From Flaccisagitta enflata (lineage: Eukaryota > Chaetognatha > Sagittoidea > Aphragmophora), in assembly GCA_965153355.1 (NCBI GenBank), contig OZ231128.1, positions 34,968,001 through 35,032,000 of the forward strand: a DNA stretch of 64,000 nt, read 5' to 3'. This document shows, piece by piece, positions 46,861-59,165 of the stretch. The notes under the pieces are model-generated. The model had not been told where the DNA came from and did not search any database. It saw only the letters and a program-made list of their open reading frames with translations. Every line of letters begins with the position of its first letter. The stretch's first letter is position 1. The position numbers were made by a program, and so were the translations under genes.

Positions 46861-47128
46861 GGAGTGAAATTCCAGGCATCCTGACATGGCGATTTTAGGG
46901 CCAAAGAGGGGTGATTTGAGAAGACCAGAAATGAAGCATGAGTGAATTAATTGAAGGGCCAAAAGCGCCCGCTTATGGTTGAAGAGGACCAAAATGAGGA
47001 CCAAGAGGAGAAATCTGAATCCAGGATGGACTGCTATGAAGCCTGGAAGGTTATATTGAGGTCTGTAAAGACTGATTCAGAGCCTGAAGTAGCTGATTCG
47101 AGACTTGAACCGAGAGACCTCATTTGGG

Positions 47129-47332
47129 GCTTCAGAAGCCTTCAGAAGACTGGGGGACAGACAGAGAAGACGGACGCAAGGACATCTGGAAATTCACCCC
47201 TGTGTTTAACAGGACAAACTTTTTGAGGCCGCTTCAGAAGCCTTCAGAAGACTGGGGGACAGACAGAGAAGACGGACGCAAGGACATCTGGAAATTCACC
47301 CCTGTGTTTAACAGGACAAACTTTTTGAGGCC
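47129..47332. repeat. Perfect 102-bp tandem duplication
   Basis: Units 47,129-47,230 and 47,231-47,332 look identical, implying a very recent event. 102 bp is a whole number of codons, and a frame (46,951-47,226 or 47,124-47,363) stays open across it, but the peptide is not recognised. Confidence 0.92.
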
Positions 47333-48881
47333 GCTAAAAAAAAATTCGACCAGACCTATCTAGGAGTCACACTCAGTAACTGGCCCCTATCTCACATGAT
47401 TTGCTATCTTTTCTAAGGTACACTGTGTTAAGATCTGATAAAAAGAAAAACAAAGCATTTAGGTGGAAAGAAGTTTGAATCTGTATTCTGCAATACTTTC
47501 TGTAAGCGGGAAAAATTCGAAATGCACAATGATTTCAAAAGCAGACACGTAAAAGGAGTAGTATGATCAGTAATTATCTGATTAGTTACAGTGGCCAAAA
47601 AAAAAACTGACGCTTAGTTTTTCATGATTGACTGAATACTACACATATTTTTCACTTCAAATCCATGAGCATTTTAAAGAGCTTCAAAAATTCTATAAAT
47701 CTAGACCAAGCAGAAACTTCTAGCTTAAGTCATTTTAAATTGACATAAGATTGAAATTAAACACCCATTTTCTTGAAAGCAAATTACTGTGTCTCACAAA
47801 AAGACACTTTTTGTTTTACATATTCTGCAGGATAAAGAAATCAAATAAATGGAACGAAATTTTAGGCAAAACTGAAGTATTTTGAATTCTTCAAGATGGA
47901 ATCAAGCAGAAATCATAATTCTTATTCGTTTACAAGCTGCACTGACTCAAAGATAGTTACTCTTTAAAGATTGGAACCAGATTCGAGATTTTTGAGAAGT
48001 TATCTCTAAAGCATCATAACTTCTAAAGTTCAGCCATACGTTCTGGGTGGAGAGCTCAATGAAAGATTTTCAAAGCTCTTAGAAACCGTCATGGAATTTA
48101 AGGGTTTATCTTTTATAGTTACTGAGAAATTCTTGATCAAAAAACAGTGTCCATTTTTTTGCCACTGTTGTTGCAACAGTTGTAATTTAGGTCAGATAGA
48201 ACAGCAGAAAACTGCACAAACCTTGATTGCTCCTTATGCAAATAAAACCTTGCATAACATTGCAACAGAATAAACATAGCAACATGAAAAATAGTTTAGA
48301 AACCTAACAAAATCATTATCATTAAAAAGTTTTGAAAAATGGTAAACAGCTGGTAAAGGTGACTGATCACATTATTGAATTACTTTCTCTGATGACCAAA
48401 GAAACAAAATTCGTCCAATTTCACATTGTAACTTCTGAGTTCGTCCAATTTTACGTCGTAACTTCTGAGTAATAAGATATTCAATGTATACATGTTTCAC
48501 AAAAACATTTTCAGAATTTCCAGCCTCTGATATACATGCAAACATCTAAAAATGTTGTACTGAGACATCCCCTTCTTAGTTTGGATTTAACAAACGCATT
48601 TCATGAAGTTGCAATTACCAACTTTTATGACAACTCATACTTTGCATACAAAAATAACACCAAAGTGCATTCAACTACCCAGTGATTTTGTTTTATAGCG
48701 AATAAGCGAGCTCCTTTTTTTATTAAGGGGAGATTCTAAAGATGAAAATCACAATAAGTACACCACATGAGGAAGAAGAAAAATGAAAAAGATGTCAGAA
48801 AGTAGGTAATAAAATTGACATTTTGCTCACAAAAATAAGTGCTATTCCCCCCAAAAAGAGGGAACTTCCCAAGGTTTGATC
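47333..48881. other. Intergenic, 3' flank of PLAC8 locus
   Basis: AT-rich. A 30-bp duplication (CGTCCAATTT..CTTCTGAGT) lies at about 48,412-48,470. TTTATT near 48,717-48,722 would be an AATAAA poly(A) signal for the minus-strand exons at 48,882. Confidence 0.5.
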
Positions 48882-50238
48882 TCATTCTCTGGCCATTGAT
48901 TGGACCGCGGGAGTTCCAGCTTTGATTTCAGATCCCATCTGCACCATAGCGCATAGAGGGCAACAGAAGTAAGCCGCCAGATCACCGACAAAGGAACCTG
49001 CAAAGGGGCACAAATTTAGGGTTTTCAATGATTTTAATGGAGAAATTTAGGAGGCCAGATTTGAGCCATGACTTGGTGGGCAAGGGCCCAATGATGCCAA
49101 ATTAGAATTAAGTGAAACAAGCCAAACATATTATAGTTTTGTGTATGTCGATTTTGTACAGCTTATCCGAGGATTCATTATCTTAAAGTCACACACCTGA
49201 ACCTTACAGTTGATATGTCTGTTAGATCTATGGTTACCATAATTGAAAACAAGCGCACATACAAATTCTCATCTTTCTTTGTACGTAAAAAAACAAGGCT
49301 GGATACACGGCTACCCCAGTCGCGCGCCGGTGGGCAGGGGCTGTATTCGAGATCACTTGATCACTTGGGCAGAAGCAGTGACCAAAGACCGCGAAACCCC
49401 ATGACAAAGTAAATTGTGACGGACGGACAGACAGACTGACAGACAGACGGTCGGAGTCGCAAGTAGCACGTGCGGACTAAAAGGGAAACCAGCCTAAAAT
49501 ACAAAATACAAGTGATCTCTGATGGCTGGATACTGAAGAAAACAAGTGACGTGAGTCACAGCAAATTGTTGCAGACAGTGGCAGGCAGGGGCGCACAACT
49601 CCCATTCACATCCTGCCCATCCCACACACAGACACTACAACGGGAGCCCTGAAAATGTATGTTGTCACTTAAACTTTGATCACCATGATGGACAAACGGA
49701 TTACTGACCAACGGACGGACATTTAAGAACATTGAAGGCTTGCTCAAAAAATGACGTTCTTATAAAATAAAAAAAGTGTAGCAGATGTCAAGAGACCAAT
49801 AGATTTTATCTGTTACATATAGTCTGATTTATATTGTTGCCAATATGTAAAATAATATAAATATCAGGAATTTCCGTTACTCTTTGATCTGTTATACCGG
49901 GGGTAACTGTACATTTTTGACCATCTTCAGTTGAGTTACAAAAATAGAATATGAATGAAATTCGAAAAAGTAAAAGGCGGCGTCTTTCAATTTATGTCCC
50001 CATACTTCCTGGTGATGACGAGCTGATCAAAAGACTTGTTGCATAATGATTAATGACGTACATATCACCCAACCGGCACAAAGCCATGTTTATACCGCCA
50101 CATCATAATCATGCTTACCATCGATTCCTTTTTGTTCTCTCAACTTTTGTTCTCTCAACTCCTGTCTGTGCATAGCGCCACAGATGACCAACGGCAATCC
50201 CAAAAGAGAGGCCAAACCGCACAAGAAACAGCTATGAC
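48882..50238 (-). CDS. PLAC8-family exons, distal set (exons 2' and 3')
   Basis: Two minus-strand exons, 50,238-50,119 (120 nt) and 48,997-48,882 (116 nt, ending in TGA), both with clean AG acceptors (TTTTTTCTCAG, CCCCTTTGCAG) and a GTAAGC donor. The frame begins with two bases completing a Gly codon, so it joins the exon at 55,227-55,119 in frame. It gives HSCFLCGLASLLGLPLVICG, an LREQK duplication, KGIDG, then the second Cys motif DLAAYFCCPLCAMVQMG and the end QSMARE. With exon 1 the protein is 114 residues, like human PLAC8 (115). The family consists of small Cys-rich proteins linked to growth or metal handling and often membrane-associated. No own first exon was found, so it is either an alternative 3' end of the same gene or a duplicate that lost its start. 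Confidence 0.8.
49292..49482 (-). mobile_element. Hairpin-GTCC element, copy M, in PLAC8 intron
   Basis: AACAAGGCTGGATACACGGC, ACCCCAGTCGCGCGCCGG, then GACGGACGGACAG tract and an eroded head (GTCGCAAGTAGCACGTGCGG ACTAAAA). Lies in the intron between the two distal exons. Confidence 0.68.
49780..49913. mobile_element. MITE, family B relative
   Basis: Right end ATTTCCGTTACTC and TTATACCGGGGGTAACTGTA resembles family B; interior TTGTTGCCAATATG also matches. The left end is unclear. Inside a PLAC8 intron. Confidence 0.5.
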
Positions 50239-50290
50239 CTGAGAAAAAATGAACACATTTTAAGGATGGTCATCAGAAGCTCGGAATTTG

Positions 50291-50350
50291 ATGGTTATGT
50301 TGTGTTATGTTGTGTTATGTTATGTTGTGTTATGTTGAGTTGTGTTATGT
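50291..50350. repeat. (GTTATGTTGT)n minisatellite
   Basis: Six or so degenerate 10-bp units, just upstream of the distal PLAC8 exons. Confidence 0.9.
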
Positions 50351-50684
50351 TAGTCGGCCTATGTTTAAAGAACGTGAATATACACACCAAACAAAGGTCA
50401 CAAATTAATTGTAGCAACTAAAATTTCAACACAAATAGGTGCAACTGAGAGAAAAAATGCAGCAAATAAGAGTGAGACAGAAATAATACAGTGGATGAAT
50501 TCCTTAGTCGTTCATGACAACTTATTTCATTCAATGAATCAAGTTACTGACGTTTACCCCAATTTTTTCTCACCTACTCACGTAACTTGACAGATGAATG
50601 GCGATGGCGCATTTTTCTTACAGCAGTGGAGCATCCAAAACAAGAAGAACCAACCTTTTGGTCTGTCGCACATTTTCTTTTAGA

Positions 50685-50765
50685 TGCGTCCTCGCATCTC
50701 TATAAGATGGCCTGTCCTTGGTAGGAATGTTCACTGTCTGAGTGTCCGTCACGCTTTAAATTTCA
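50685..50765 (+). mobile_element. Hairpin-GTCC element, AGATGCG subtype head
   Basis: AGATGCGTCCTCGCATCT pairs perfectly, followed by CTATAAGATGGCCTGTCC and GTCCGTCACGCTTT. The stem sequence is different again but still paired. No tail seen; the element runs into a C/T-rich array. Confidence 0.6.
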
Positions 50766-50769
50766 AAAC

Positions 50770-51260
50770 ATGATTTTCGTTTTCTTCATTTTCTTCATGT
50801 TCTCTTCATGTTTCTTATATTTCTTATGTCTCTTTCATCTCTTTTGTCTATTTTGTCTCTTTTTTTGTCTCTTTTGTCTCCTGTATGTCTCTTATGTCTC
50901 CTATATGTCTTATATCTCTTATATCTCTTATGTCTTTATTTCTTATGTATCTTAGGTCTCTTATGTCTGTTTGTCTCTTTTATCTCCTCTATGTCTCTAT
51001 ATGTCTCTTATGTCTCTTATGTCCCTTATGTCTCGTGTGTTCCTCTCTTATATCTCTTTTGTCTCTTTGTCTCTTTTATATCTCTATATCTCTCATGTGT
51101 TTCTTATATTTCTCTTATGTCTCATATCTCTTATATCTCTTATATCTCTTATAAATCTTATGTCTCCTATGTCTCTATATGTCTCTATATGTCTCTCATG
51201 TCTTCTCATGTCTCTTCATGTCTCTCCATATCTCCTCCATGTCTTCCGTCCTCTCATGTC
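50770..51260. repeat. Pyrimidine-rich TCTTATGTC minisatellite
   Basis: About 490 bp of degenerate TATGTCTCT/TATATCTCT units. Serine/Tyr/Leu-rich frames here are artefacts. Confidence 0.9.
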
Positions 51261-51405
51261 TCCTGTGAGGATGAGGCGAAGAGGGGTCGGGAGGCGGGGG
51301 GTGTGGGTAGGTGTGGGGAGGCCAGGAGGCGGGGAGGGTAGTGGGGAGGCGTGGAGGGGAGGGGTGGAGAGGCGTGGGGAGGGGGGAGGCGTGGTGGGGA
51401 GGAAT
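51261..51405. repeat. G-rich GGGGAGGCG tract
   Basis: About 145 bp of GGGGAGG/GGAGGCG units, almost C-free and quadruplex-prone, directly after the pyrimidine-rich array. Confidence 0.9.
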
Positions 51406-52138
51406 TGGCAATATTTTCTTATCTCTGAATCTTATATTTTCATATCATTACATCTTAATATCTTTATCTTAATAATTTATATAATATCTTGTACTGCAAG
51501 AAGAACCAACCTTTTGATCTGTCGCACATTTTCTTTTTCAGTGAAAGTTCAGAAAATATTCTTTTCTAAGCTTCCATTTGTTCACTGAAACTATCTCGAC
51601 GATATTTAACACAATTGATCTTGTCTAGACGTAATGTATGGGCTTGCGCATGCAAAGCGTACCACTGCATGAATAGACATGCAGTCACATGCTGAAGGCC
51701 AAAATTTGCCGTTTCCTTTCCCAGACTGAATCCTTCAGGGATATTGCTCGATTGGCCATTGCTGATCACCTTCGGAATGATAATGCTTCATTACAATGAT
51801 GTTCATGCAGAACATACAAGGGGAAAATTGTAGCTCATTTCTCATTTCTCAGCAAAGACTCAGTAGCAAGTCTGTTCAAAATATTCAAAACTTAGCCAAT
51901 GGGCATAGAAATATCCTTCCATATCATACCAGACCAAAATATGGTAATCACTTTTCATGCTATTATTCACAAATGTGCTATCTCATGAGTGTGCTGTGCC
52001 CCATTATCACATGTCTAAGGAAGATCCATTGTAAATGTTAGTTTGATGCTCTTTGTATATGCTCGTGTTATCTAATTAGATCCTATTGTATGCATACATT
52101 ATTCTATCGGACTTTTTTCATAGATTAAAAAAGTCTTG
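51406..52138. other. PLAC8 intron/intergenic DNA, no exon seen
   Basis: Searched on the minus strand for a separate first exon for the distal PLAC8 set; none was recognised. Confidence 0.45.
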
Positions 52139-52140
52139 TA

Positions 52141-52637
52141 CCATGCTTATAAAAAAAAATGCACCTTTGATAGAACAGATACAAAAAATTATTTAAAACT
52201 TTTTTTAATTGAGACATTTTCGAAGATTTTCAAAAAAATTTTCATTCTAGACCAATCCCAGGTCCTTATCTCAAACGGTTTAGGAGATAGAGCCTTCCAA
52301 AGAGAAACTATTTTGCTAAAATGCACTTTTTATATAGGGATTGTGAAAATGAAAAGGCAAAGTTTTCACTTAAACTAATGACATTTCCAAACCAGAAAAG
52401 ATAGAATACCAGACTGAAACCAAATGAAAGTATTCTTAGTCGCGGACACGCAACTAAGAGGATTTGTCTGTCCGTCCATCTGTTAGTCCGTCCGTCGGTC
52501 CATCAAAGAGGGAAAACGCGCATTTCTGCCCCTTCCTTATCCATCCGCAACTGGTATGGGCTGTATGGTCTAGAATTTCATTTGGTTTTATTAAAATTTG
52601 TTGCCATTCAAAAGTGCATCTTTATTGATACGCGTGG
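52141..52637. mobile_element. MITE, family A, second copy with nested insertion
   Basis: Starts CCATGCTTATAAAAAAAAAT and ends TTTATTGATACGCGTGG, flanked by TA on both sides, with an interior matching the copy at 378-789. It is split by hairpin element copy N (52,434-52,570), so copy N is younger. Confidence 0.8.
52434..52570 (+). mobile_element. Hairpin-GTCC element, copy N, nested in a MITE
   Basis: AGTCGCGGACACGCAACT head (one stem mismatch), TTGTCTGTCCGTCC tract, AAAGAGGGAAAACGCGCATT and tail CCTTATCCATCCGCAACTGG. The surrounding family A sequence continues on both sides, which fixes its approximate ends. Confidence 0.72.
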
Positions 52638-52934
52638 TAAATTACTGTAGACAAAGGACAATATGTTGTCATTTTCTTCATTGACAAGAAACCGAATCAA
52701 CAATACAAAAATGGTCATTGATTTATTCACCGAGATACAGGAATGTAAAGAAATCACGTTATTCATATACTCTTTCTCAAATCAAAACAGTTTCATTCTC
52801 AATCAACACTAGTTGAATAAAAGAGGCAGCTTCAAATCCCCTCAAAAGTCAAAAACAAAATTGGTCACCAAGATATTCAAACCACACTTGTGTTTTTGCT
52901 AAAACTAGGTCCAGAATATTCATGGGTCTCTTGG

Positions 52935-55227
52935 TCACTCTCTGGCCATGTATTGGTCTCCTGGAGCGTGGCCTTTTAACTCTTGCCCCATTTGAGCGAT
53001 GACACAGAAGGTACAACAGAACATAGCAGCCACATCTCCCAACATTGATCCATCAAACATCGATCCATCGATTCCCTTTAATTCACGCAGTTTCTGACGT
53101 TGCATAGATCCTTTGGAGAAAAGAATAAGTCACTCGATAAATGTTAACATGTGCAAATACACATTATGTTTAGAGGCCCTGATTGTTCAAAATGGTGGAG
53201 TTTTGTCTGACTGGGTGCAATTCTCTGTTTTGAAATCATAAAATCAATTTAGATGCGTCAAAAGTGCTACATCATTCTTGGGTCAGACAATATTTCTTGT
53301 GCCAGATGCTTCAGCTAAGAAGGAGAGTCAAGGCTAACTACGGTACTTCTTTCAGTTACGGAGACGTGACTTAGATCAGAATCCATCGGTGGATCTATCG
53401 ATCCATCCGTTGGTCAGTCTATCCATGAATTTCTTGGAGTGGGGAGGGGTAGGTGACTGTTTTACTCCGACTCACACAAAGAGTAAATACATTGAAAACT
53501 CACCGGCGATAATGAGAGGTATTCCAAACAACGATATAACTCCACACAAGAAGCAGTTCTCACCTAAAGATTGGTTTAAAATCTTATGAAAATTACCACG
53601 AGTCAGCATCAGTGATCTTTGGATTTAATTTCATAGATGCATTCAACACCATAGGATCAAATTGGGGGGGCTAAAACTATTTGGGATGAAATGGTTTCTA
53701 AATGTCCTTGCACATCACCATGAGTGGCCAAATTTGGACATCGCTACAGACGCTACCCAGACGGAGATAAAATCTGTCAAAATATCTTGTACAAAGGTTA
53801 CTCCATAATTCAAAGAGTTTCCGAACAATTCTGACCTCTAATTTCCCCCATAAATTGTCATGAAAATGTTTAAATTAGTTAGAGCTTTTTCGATGTTAAA
53901 ATAATGGGATAGATGGGCGTGATTAAAACTTAACAGTTTTTCAACATATCATTTCTAAAAGTGAATTGAATTTGGCCACCCCAAGTCTTAGTATATCACT
54001 GGAACAGTCCATCTGCACACCGTACTTACAGTCAATCGACTCACTCGGCTGTCTCGCTATCAAAGGCTAATTCAATTTCACGGAAACTTTTTGAGTAAAT
54101 GCAAATGGTCATATTCTTCTCCATCAATCCAGGAGGGGGGGGGAGATCTCTTTTTTTTTGCCGAGTTCCCGATTTTACTCACCATTTGATTTGTTGATGC
54201 AGAGTTGTAGATGAAGTGTAAGAAATTTTCATGCTTGCAGTCATAAGTAGACCGAAAGAAAGTGATGACGAAAAATCCACCAGGAGAGAATTTTTTTTTC
54301 TCACTCATTTGATTCAGTGTCGTTATCATAGAATTTCCTGCTTCTACCGCCGAGTTTGATTCATTCAATCATTCAGTAATTGATTCATTGATTAGATTTT
54401 TATAACAGAGAATGGCAATGACGCCACCCAAGGGGATTCAGGCGTTTTTTATTTGTTGTTTGTGCAACTCAGGAGGTAAACAAAAATAAAAGAAGCGCGG
54501 GTAAGGTTTTGTGGCCATCTTTGAAACTAAGTAAGAATCAACATGAACTGTATATACTTGTGTGCATCTACTGGCAGCTACGACAATCGTTGCGTCAATG
54601 CAAAGTCGCATTTGACGTCTTCCTTCCTTAAAAGTTGATATAATCAAAGAGCTTTTTCCAAAATCCCTGCTTCGCCCTATCAGCCCTATCTATTGCCCAT
54701 CGTAGCTTAGGCTATTATGTGCGTGTTGAAGTACAGTTTTTAAAGACTAATTGTAGGAATTTAGCAACAATCAGGTTTTTTCCTAACTTAGGATTAAACA
54801 AGGGATTAGAAAAATAAATGAGTGAAATAAAAAAAAAATTATTGAAGCGAGTGGGAAAAACGAACACCAAAGAAAATCGTTGAAACAAACACCAATTCTA
54901 GTGAGTGTGACAAAAGAGCAATGAAACGGAAGTCACTTCCATGTGAAGTATCCTTAAATATCATCCCCGAAAAAGTTATCTTATCCCATCGTCAAGAATA
55001 AATCAATATAAAATGTTTTCCAGGGAATATTTGTAAATTTAACGAACCCCAGTCTTTATCATGGAAGTGACTCATAAAAGGGAGATTGTAAAGAGTTGAA
55101 ATTAGAATTTGAACATACCAAGAGCCTCTGCATTCTTGCCGAATTGGTAGCAAGGAAGGAAGTAAGAACACAAGCAGATGCCGCAGTCGTTGAAGCAACC
55201 GAAAAGTCCGTTTTGCCAATCCGCCAT
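52935..55227 (-). CDS. PLAC8-family protein, three exons
   Basis: Exons on the minus strand: 55,227-55,119 (109 nt, ATG), 53,563-53,504 (60 nt), 53,110-52,935 (176 nt, TGA), with GTATGT and GTGAGT donors and CTTTAG and CCAAAG acceptors; both introns split a Gly codon in phase 1. The 114-residue product starts MADWQNGLFGCFNDCGICLC, then SYFLPCYQFGKNAEALG and ENCFLCGVISLFGIPLI, and has KGIDGSMFDGSMLGDVAAMF, then CCTFCVIAQMGQEL. This is the PLAC8/cornifelin/PCR domain (W..G...C..D...CLC, then CC..C...Q), and the length equals the family norm. Vertebrate members affect cell growth and differentiation; plant members affect metal tolerance and organ size. The two hydrophobic Cys-rich stretches may associate with membranes. 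TTTATT near 52,719-52,724 is a possible minus-strand poly(A) signal. Exon 1 can also join the distal exons. Confidence 0.88.
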
Positions 55228-56599
55228 TTTTGATGTTTGGATTTGTTAAGTTGGTTTCGTTTTTAAAGAGAAGAAAGTTCTTTTTTCAAATTTGGCAGCT
55301 GAAAAATGAAATCAACGAGAAAAACTTTCTAAAATTCATTTTGATTGTTTATTCAATCAATATAAAGTTATTTGTCGAACCCGGCCGAAAGCCTAGACCT
55401 GTCGAACTAAAATTAAAGATGGATTCAAGTTTTTTAATGTCCTTTTGTATGGATCACACACAAGATCTGAGTGGAGAGGGTGGTGGCTAATCCTACCAAA
55501 CGCATGGCTCGTCTTGTACAGCAGTGTGAATTCTGTGTACTTTGCAATGCATATTACGGGAAGGCCATTATTATCACGAATTTATGTTTATAGAATTATA
55601 ATTATTAATAATCAATTAATTAGTGCATGCATGTGCTTTTGAAAAAGACAACTTGTTGAGTATTCTACTGTTCCTTTTACAGAGTATATGATGGAATGTG
55701 CTTAAAGGTTATATCGTTATGTGATGCATCATCCATTACTGCATGGCACCTATGTTCTGCAGACGGCACTATCTTATAGAAAAAAACTGCACGTTTTTAC
55801 ATGTATATCTCTAGATTAGAATTATCCAATCATAAAAATTAAGAGATGATTGGCAAGTTCTTCCACGTTTTGCAAGAGATCTACGCAAACCGCATCCCTC
55901 TAGCTCAATGCGTTTAAAAGTTATTTAACTTTGATTGAAATACTTTAATCCTTGCTTGTGCTTATTTCTATACAAAATTTGAATGAGATCTCTTCACTGT
56001 TTTTTACATTTCTTCTAACCGCATTGAGCTAGACATATGCAGTTTGCGCTGACAGCTTGCAAGTATGAATGGCTTCACTTTAGTCACCAATTTTTTATGA
56101 TTTGATGTATCATTTGGTAGCTATGAGTGTAAATCTAGCGGAAAAAGAGATGAAAATTGTGAGAAAGATCTGAGACCTGTCACTTCAGAATTACATCTTG
56201 TAGCTCTGCCAAACCATCAACAAATGAGGTCTCTGATTTAGTCAAAAGGAATCAACCTATTACTTCATGGATTTGTAACTGATTTATAACTGTTTTTATG
56301 CCAATAAATATGTTTTGTGGTACATTACTGCATGGCACCTATAAAGTATTTCGCGGACAAAGTCAGTGTAACTTGGCGCGGCTGTCCTTCAGTGAAGTCA
56401 GAGTGGGGAATTTGTAGACTTAATTGGTAGAAAATTGTAACGATGACACAAATTGGCGCTGAAATTTGAGGAAAGGAGATGACTAGGTGGGTCTCGTAGC
56501 AGCTCTTGAAGAAGAGGTTTGATAGCAAAACCGGATTTTCTAATATGACCACCTCTGGCGGTAGTTCTGGTTTAAAGTGTAACTTGGTACGCGTGTACA
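55228..56599. other. Upstream of PLAC8 gene, no gene seen
   Basis: AT-rich. The minus-strand promoter and any 5' UTR exon should lie here; no clear TATA box or further exon recognised. Confidence 0.4.
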
Positions 56600-57139
<540 letters not shown>

Positions 57140-57810
57140 TTTATTCACGCAACCAGAGGCCAAAATGCAAGAATCAAAAGAAAGGCCGAAAGAGATATCG
57201 ATAGATTGTAAAAGTTTAGCAAACAGACACAGAAGGCGAAGGCGAAGGCATACATATATACTCGCAAAATTGAAATCCTGCACGTACAAATCTGACAAAT
57301 TCGGATCCACAATGAAGACTAGATTATGTCTTTTTGAAACAAAACAATTGTGTTAATGTTTAACCCAGACTGAAAATGGGAAACACAGGTTTTCGTGCCT
57401 TAAGTTGAAAGAGGCCGCTTACATGGGAAGAGTACAAGCAGAAAGACGTTTTGCTTTGAGCAAGAAGATTGAGCAAGAAGACTTCATGCAACCAACTAAG
57501 AAATTATATTCAGCCTTCAGAGTTTCCTCCTCTTTTTTCCCTCTGTAAAAACAACTTCTCTTCGATTCATGATTTTCATTTGTTAGAAAGATCTGTTTGC
57601 TCAAGGTTGAAATCTTTTAAGAATTCTTTTTGAGAAGAGTGCCAGCATCTCTATAACTGTCTGTGTCCACACACACAGCCACTGGGAGAGTGTTGTTGGT
57701 AATCTCAGATTATGTCAAAATTGGGATAAGCACGTCTCATCCAGACAGACTACTTGATCAAGAGTTCAGCTGTCAGAATGGTCTTAACATTTAACAGGTT
57801 ATGTTACATT

Positions 57811-58137
57811 AGGTCAAAATACTATAATAAGGTCAAATTTTCAAAATTGGAAATTTTTCACTGATTGCAGACTAAACTTTGAAAAAAACTATGAAAAGGA
57901 AGCAGATTTTCTTTTCAAAATTTTCAGATTGTTCAGTCAAATATATTAAAACATCCAAAATAGAGTGAATGTTTCTTTGTTCAACTTGCTAATTTTGACG
58001 GATAATAATTTTACTATGTTCTAATCACAAATGGAAAAAGAAAGCCACTTTCACAATAAAGTTTTGCAAGTGATTTTGAATCTGAACGATTGGATGAAAT
58101 TTCAAATTGAAAATTTGACCTTATAGTATTTTGACCT
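57811..58137. mobile_element. MITE-like element, TIR AGGTCAAAATACTATAA
   Basis: Left end AGGTCAAAATACTATAATAA with GGTCAAATTTTCAA; right end the complement TTGAAAATTTGACCTTATAG with TATTTTGACCT. About 327 bp and non-coding. No clear target-site duplication. Confidence 0.7.
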
Positions 58138-58790
58138 GAGAAATGGCTGTAGCCTATCGTATATTAGACTGAGACCATTTTTGATCAGTAGATTTGGGAA
58201 CTCAGTCAAACTGTCTATAATGGATGGATTTGCAAAATTGCACAATTTTGATATAATCCTGAGATTTTAGCGTCCGTTTGTCGGCAGGTTGTCGGCTGGT
58301 CGAGAACGCCAATGTTTGACGGTTCTGAGGAAACACTTTTCTTTGACAAGCCACATAGATAGAACCTGATATATCTTCATTCCAAGCTCGCGCCAGTGCA
58401 ATTCTCGGATAAAGAACATCTTGCTCCATCCCAAAGTTATAAGATTTTCATTTGTATCAGTTCAGAAAAAACATACTGTTCATGTTGCAATCATGGCAAC
58501 TTCTGGGAAAGAAATTAAGAAAGATACCATTTTCTGACCCCATTAGCATTCTATATATAAACTACATCAACAAGACCACACTGAGTGAGTGACATGACCA
58601 ATATAACCATTGACCGATAAGTTTGCAATTATTAGACAAGGAAGTTAAAATTATCCAAAAGAGAAATTTCAATTAAAACCTAAGGCAAAAGGAGGAAGAA
58701 TGACTAGATTAATTAACATTTAAATTTTGCGAGAAACTTTTTCATGCAAGATTATTGTGGGATTAAAGGGCGATCGATCAGAAAAGTCTA
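58138..58790. other. Intergenic, no gene seen
   Basis: A 75-codon minus frame at 58,202-58,429 has a normal residue mix but no recognised family and no supporting splice context. Confidence 0.35.
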
Positions 58791-58793
58791 CCG

Positions 58794-58827
58794 GCACTGC
58801 GGTTGGCTGAGCGGTAGAGGCGGTTCG
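58794..58827 (+). pseudogene. tRNA-like 5' half truncated by (GT)n
   Basis: GCGGTTGGCTGAGCGGTAGA contains a perfect A-box consensus (TGGCTGAGCGG), as in Ser/Leu tRNAs. A GT array follows where the rest should be, so no B box. Could be a SINE head or a tRNA pseudogene broken by microsatellite growth. Confidence 0.3.
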
Positions 58828-58904
<77 letters not shown>

Positions 58905-58923
58905 TGCGTGTGTGCGTGTGTGT
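58828..58923. repeat. (GT)n microsatellite
   Basis: GT array of about 70 bp with GCGT variants at the right. Confidence 0.97.
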
Positions 58924-58986
58924 ACAGTAGTGCAGTGCACATGCGTGTGTGTGTGTGTTTGACTGTGTGTGCCTTACCTTCCTCAT

Positions 58987-59165
58987 TTTTTTAGTTACGG
59001 ACACGCAATCAGAGAGTTTTGTCCGTCTGTCCGTCGGTCATTACCGAGTCTAAAACGCGAAAAACGCGCATTTATGATGCTAAGTGGCTGGTATTGCCCA
59101 GGTGCATGGAGGGGATTAGGTGGCTGATGAGGTGTTGGATGCCCCTGCCCCCGTCCGCAACGATA
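58987..59165 (+). mobile_element. Hairpin-GTCC element, AGTTACG/AGTTGCG subtype (copy O)
   Basis: Head AGTTACGGACACGCAATC, TTTTGTCCGTCTGTCCGTCG, AAAACGCGCATTTATGATGC, and tail CCTGCCCCCGTCCGCAAC. TACGGAC at the head and GTCCGCAAC at the end form an imperfect inverted repeat. Confidence 0.68.

Noticed and set aside
46951-47363. Open frame over the 102-bp duplication as a gene
   Set aside because: No recognised family, no start context or splice sites, and the frame is open mainly because the unit is a multiple of three.
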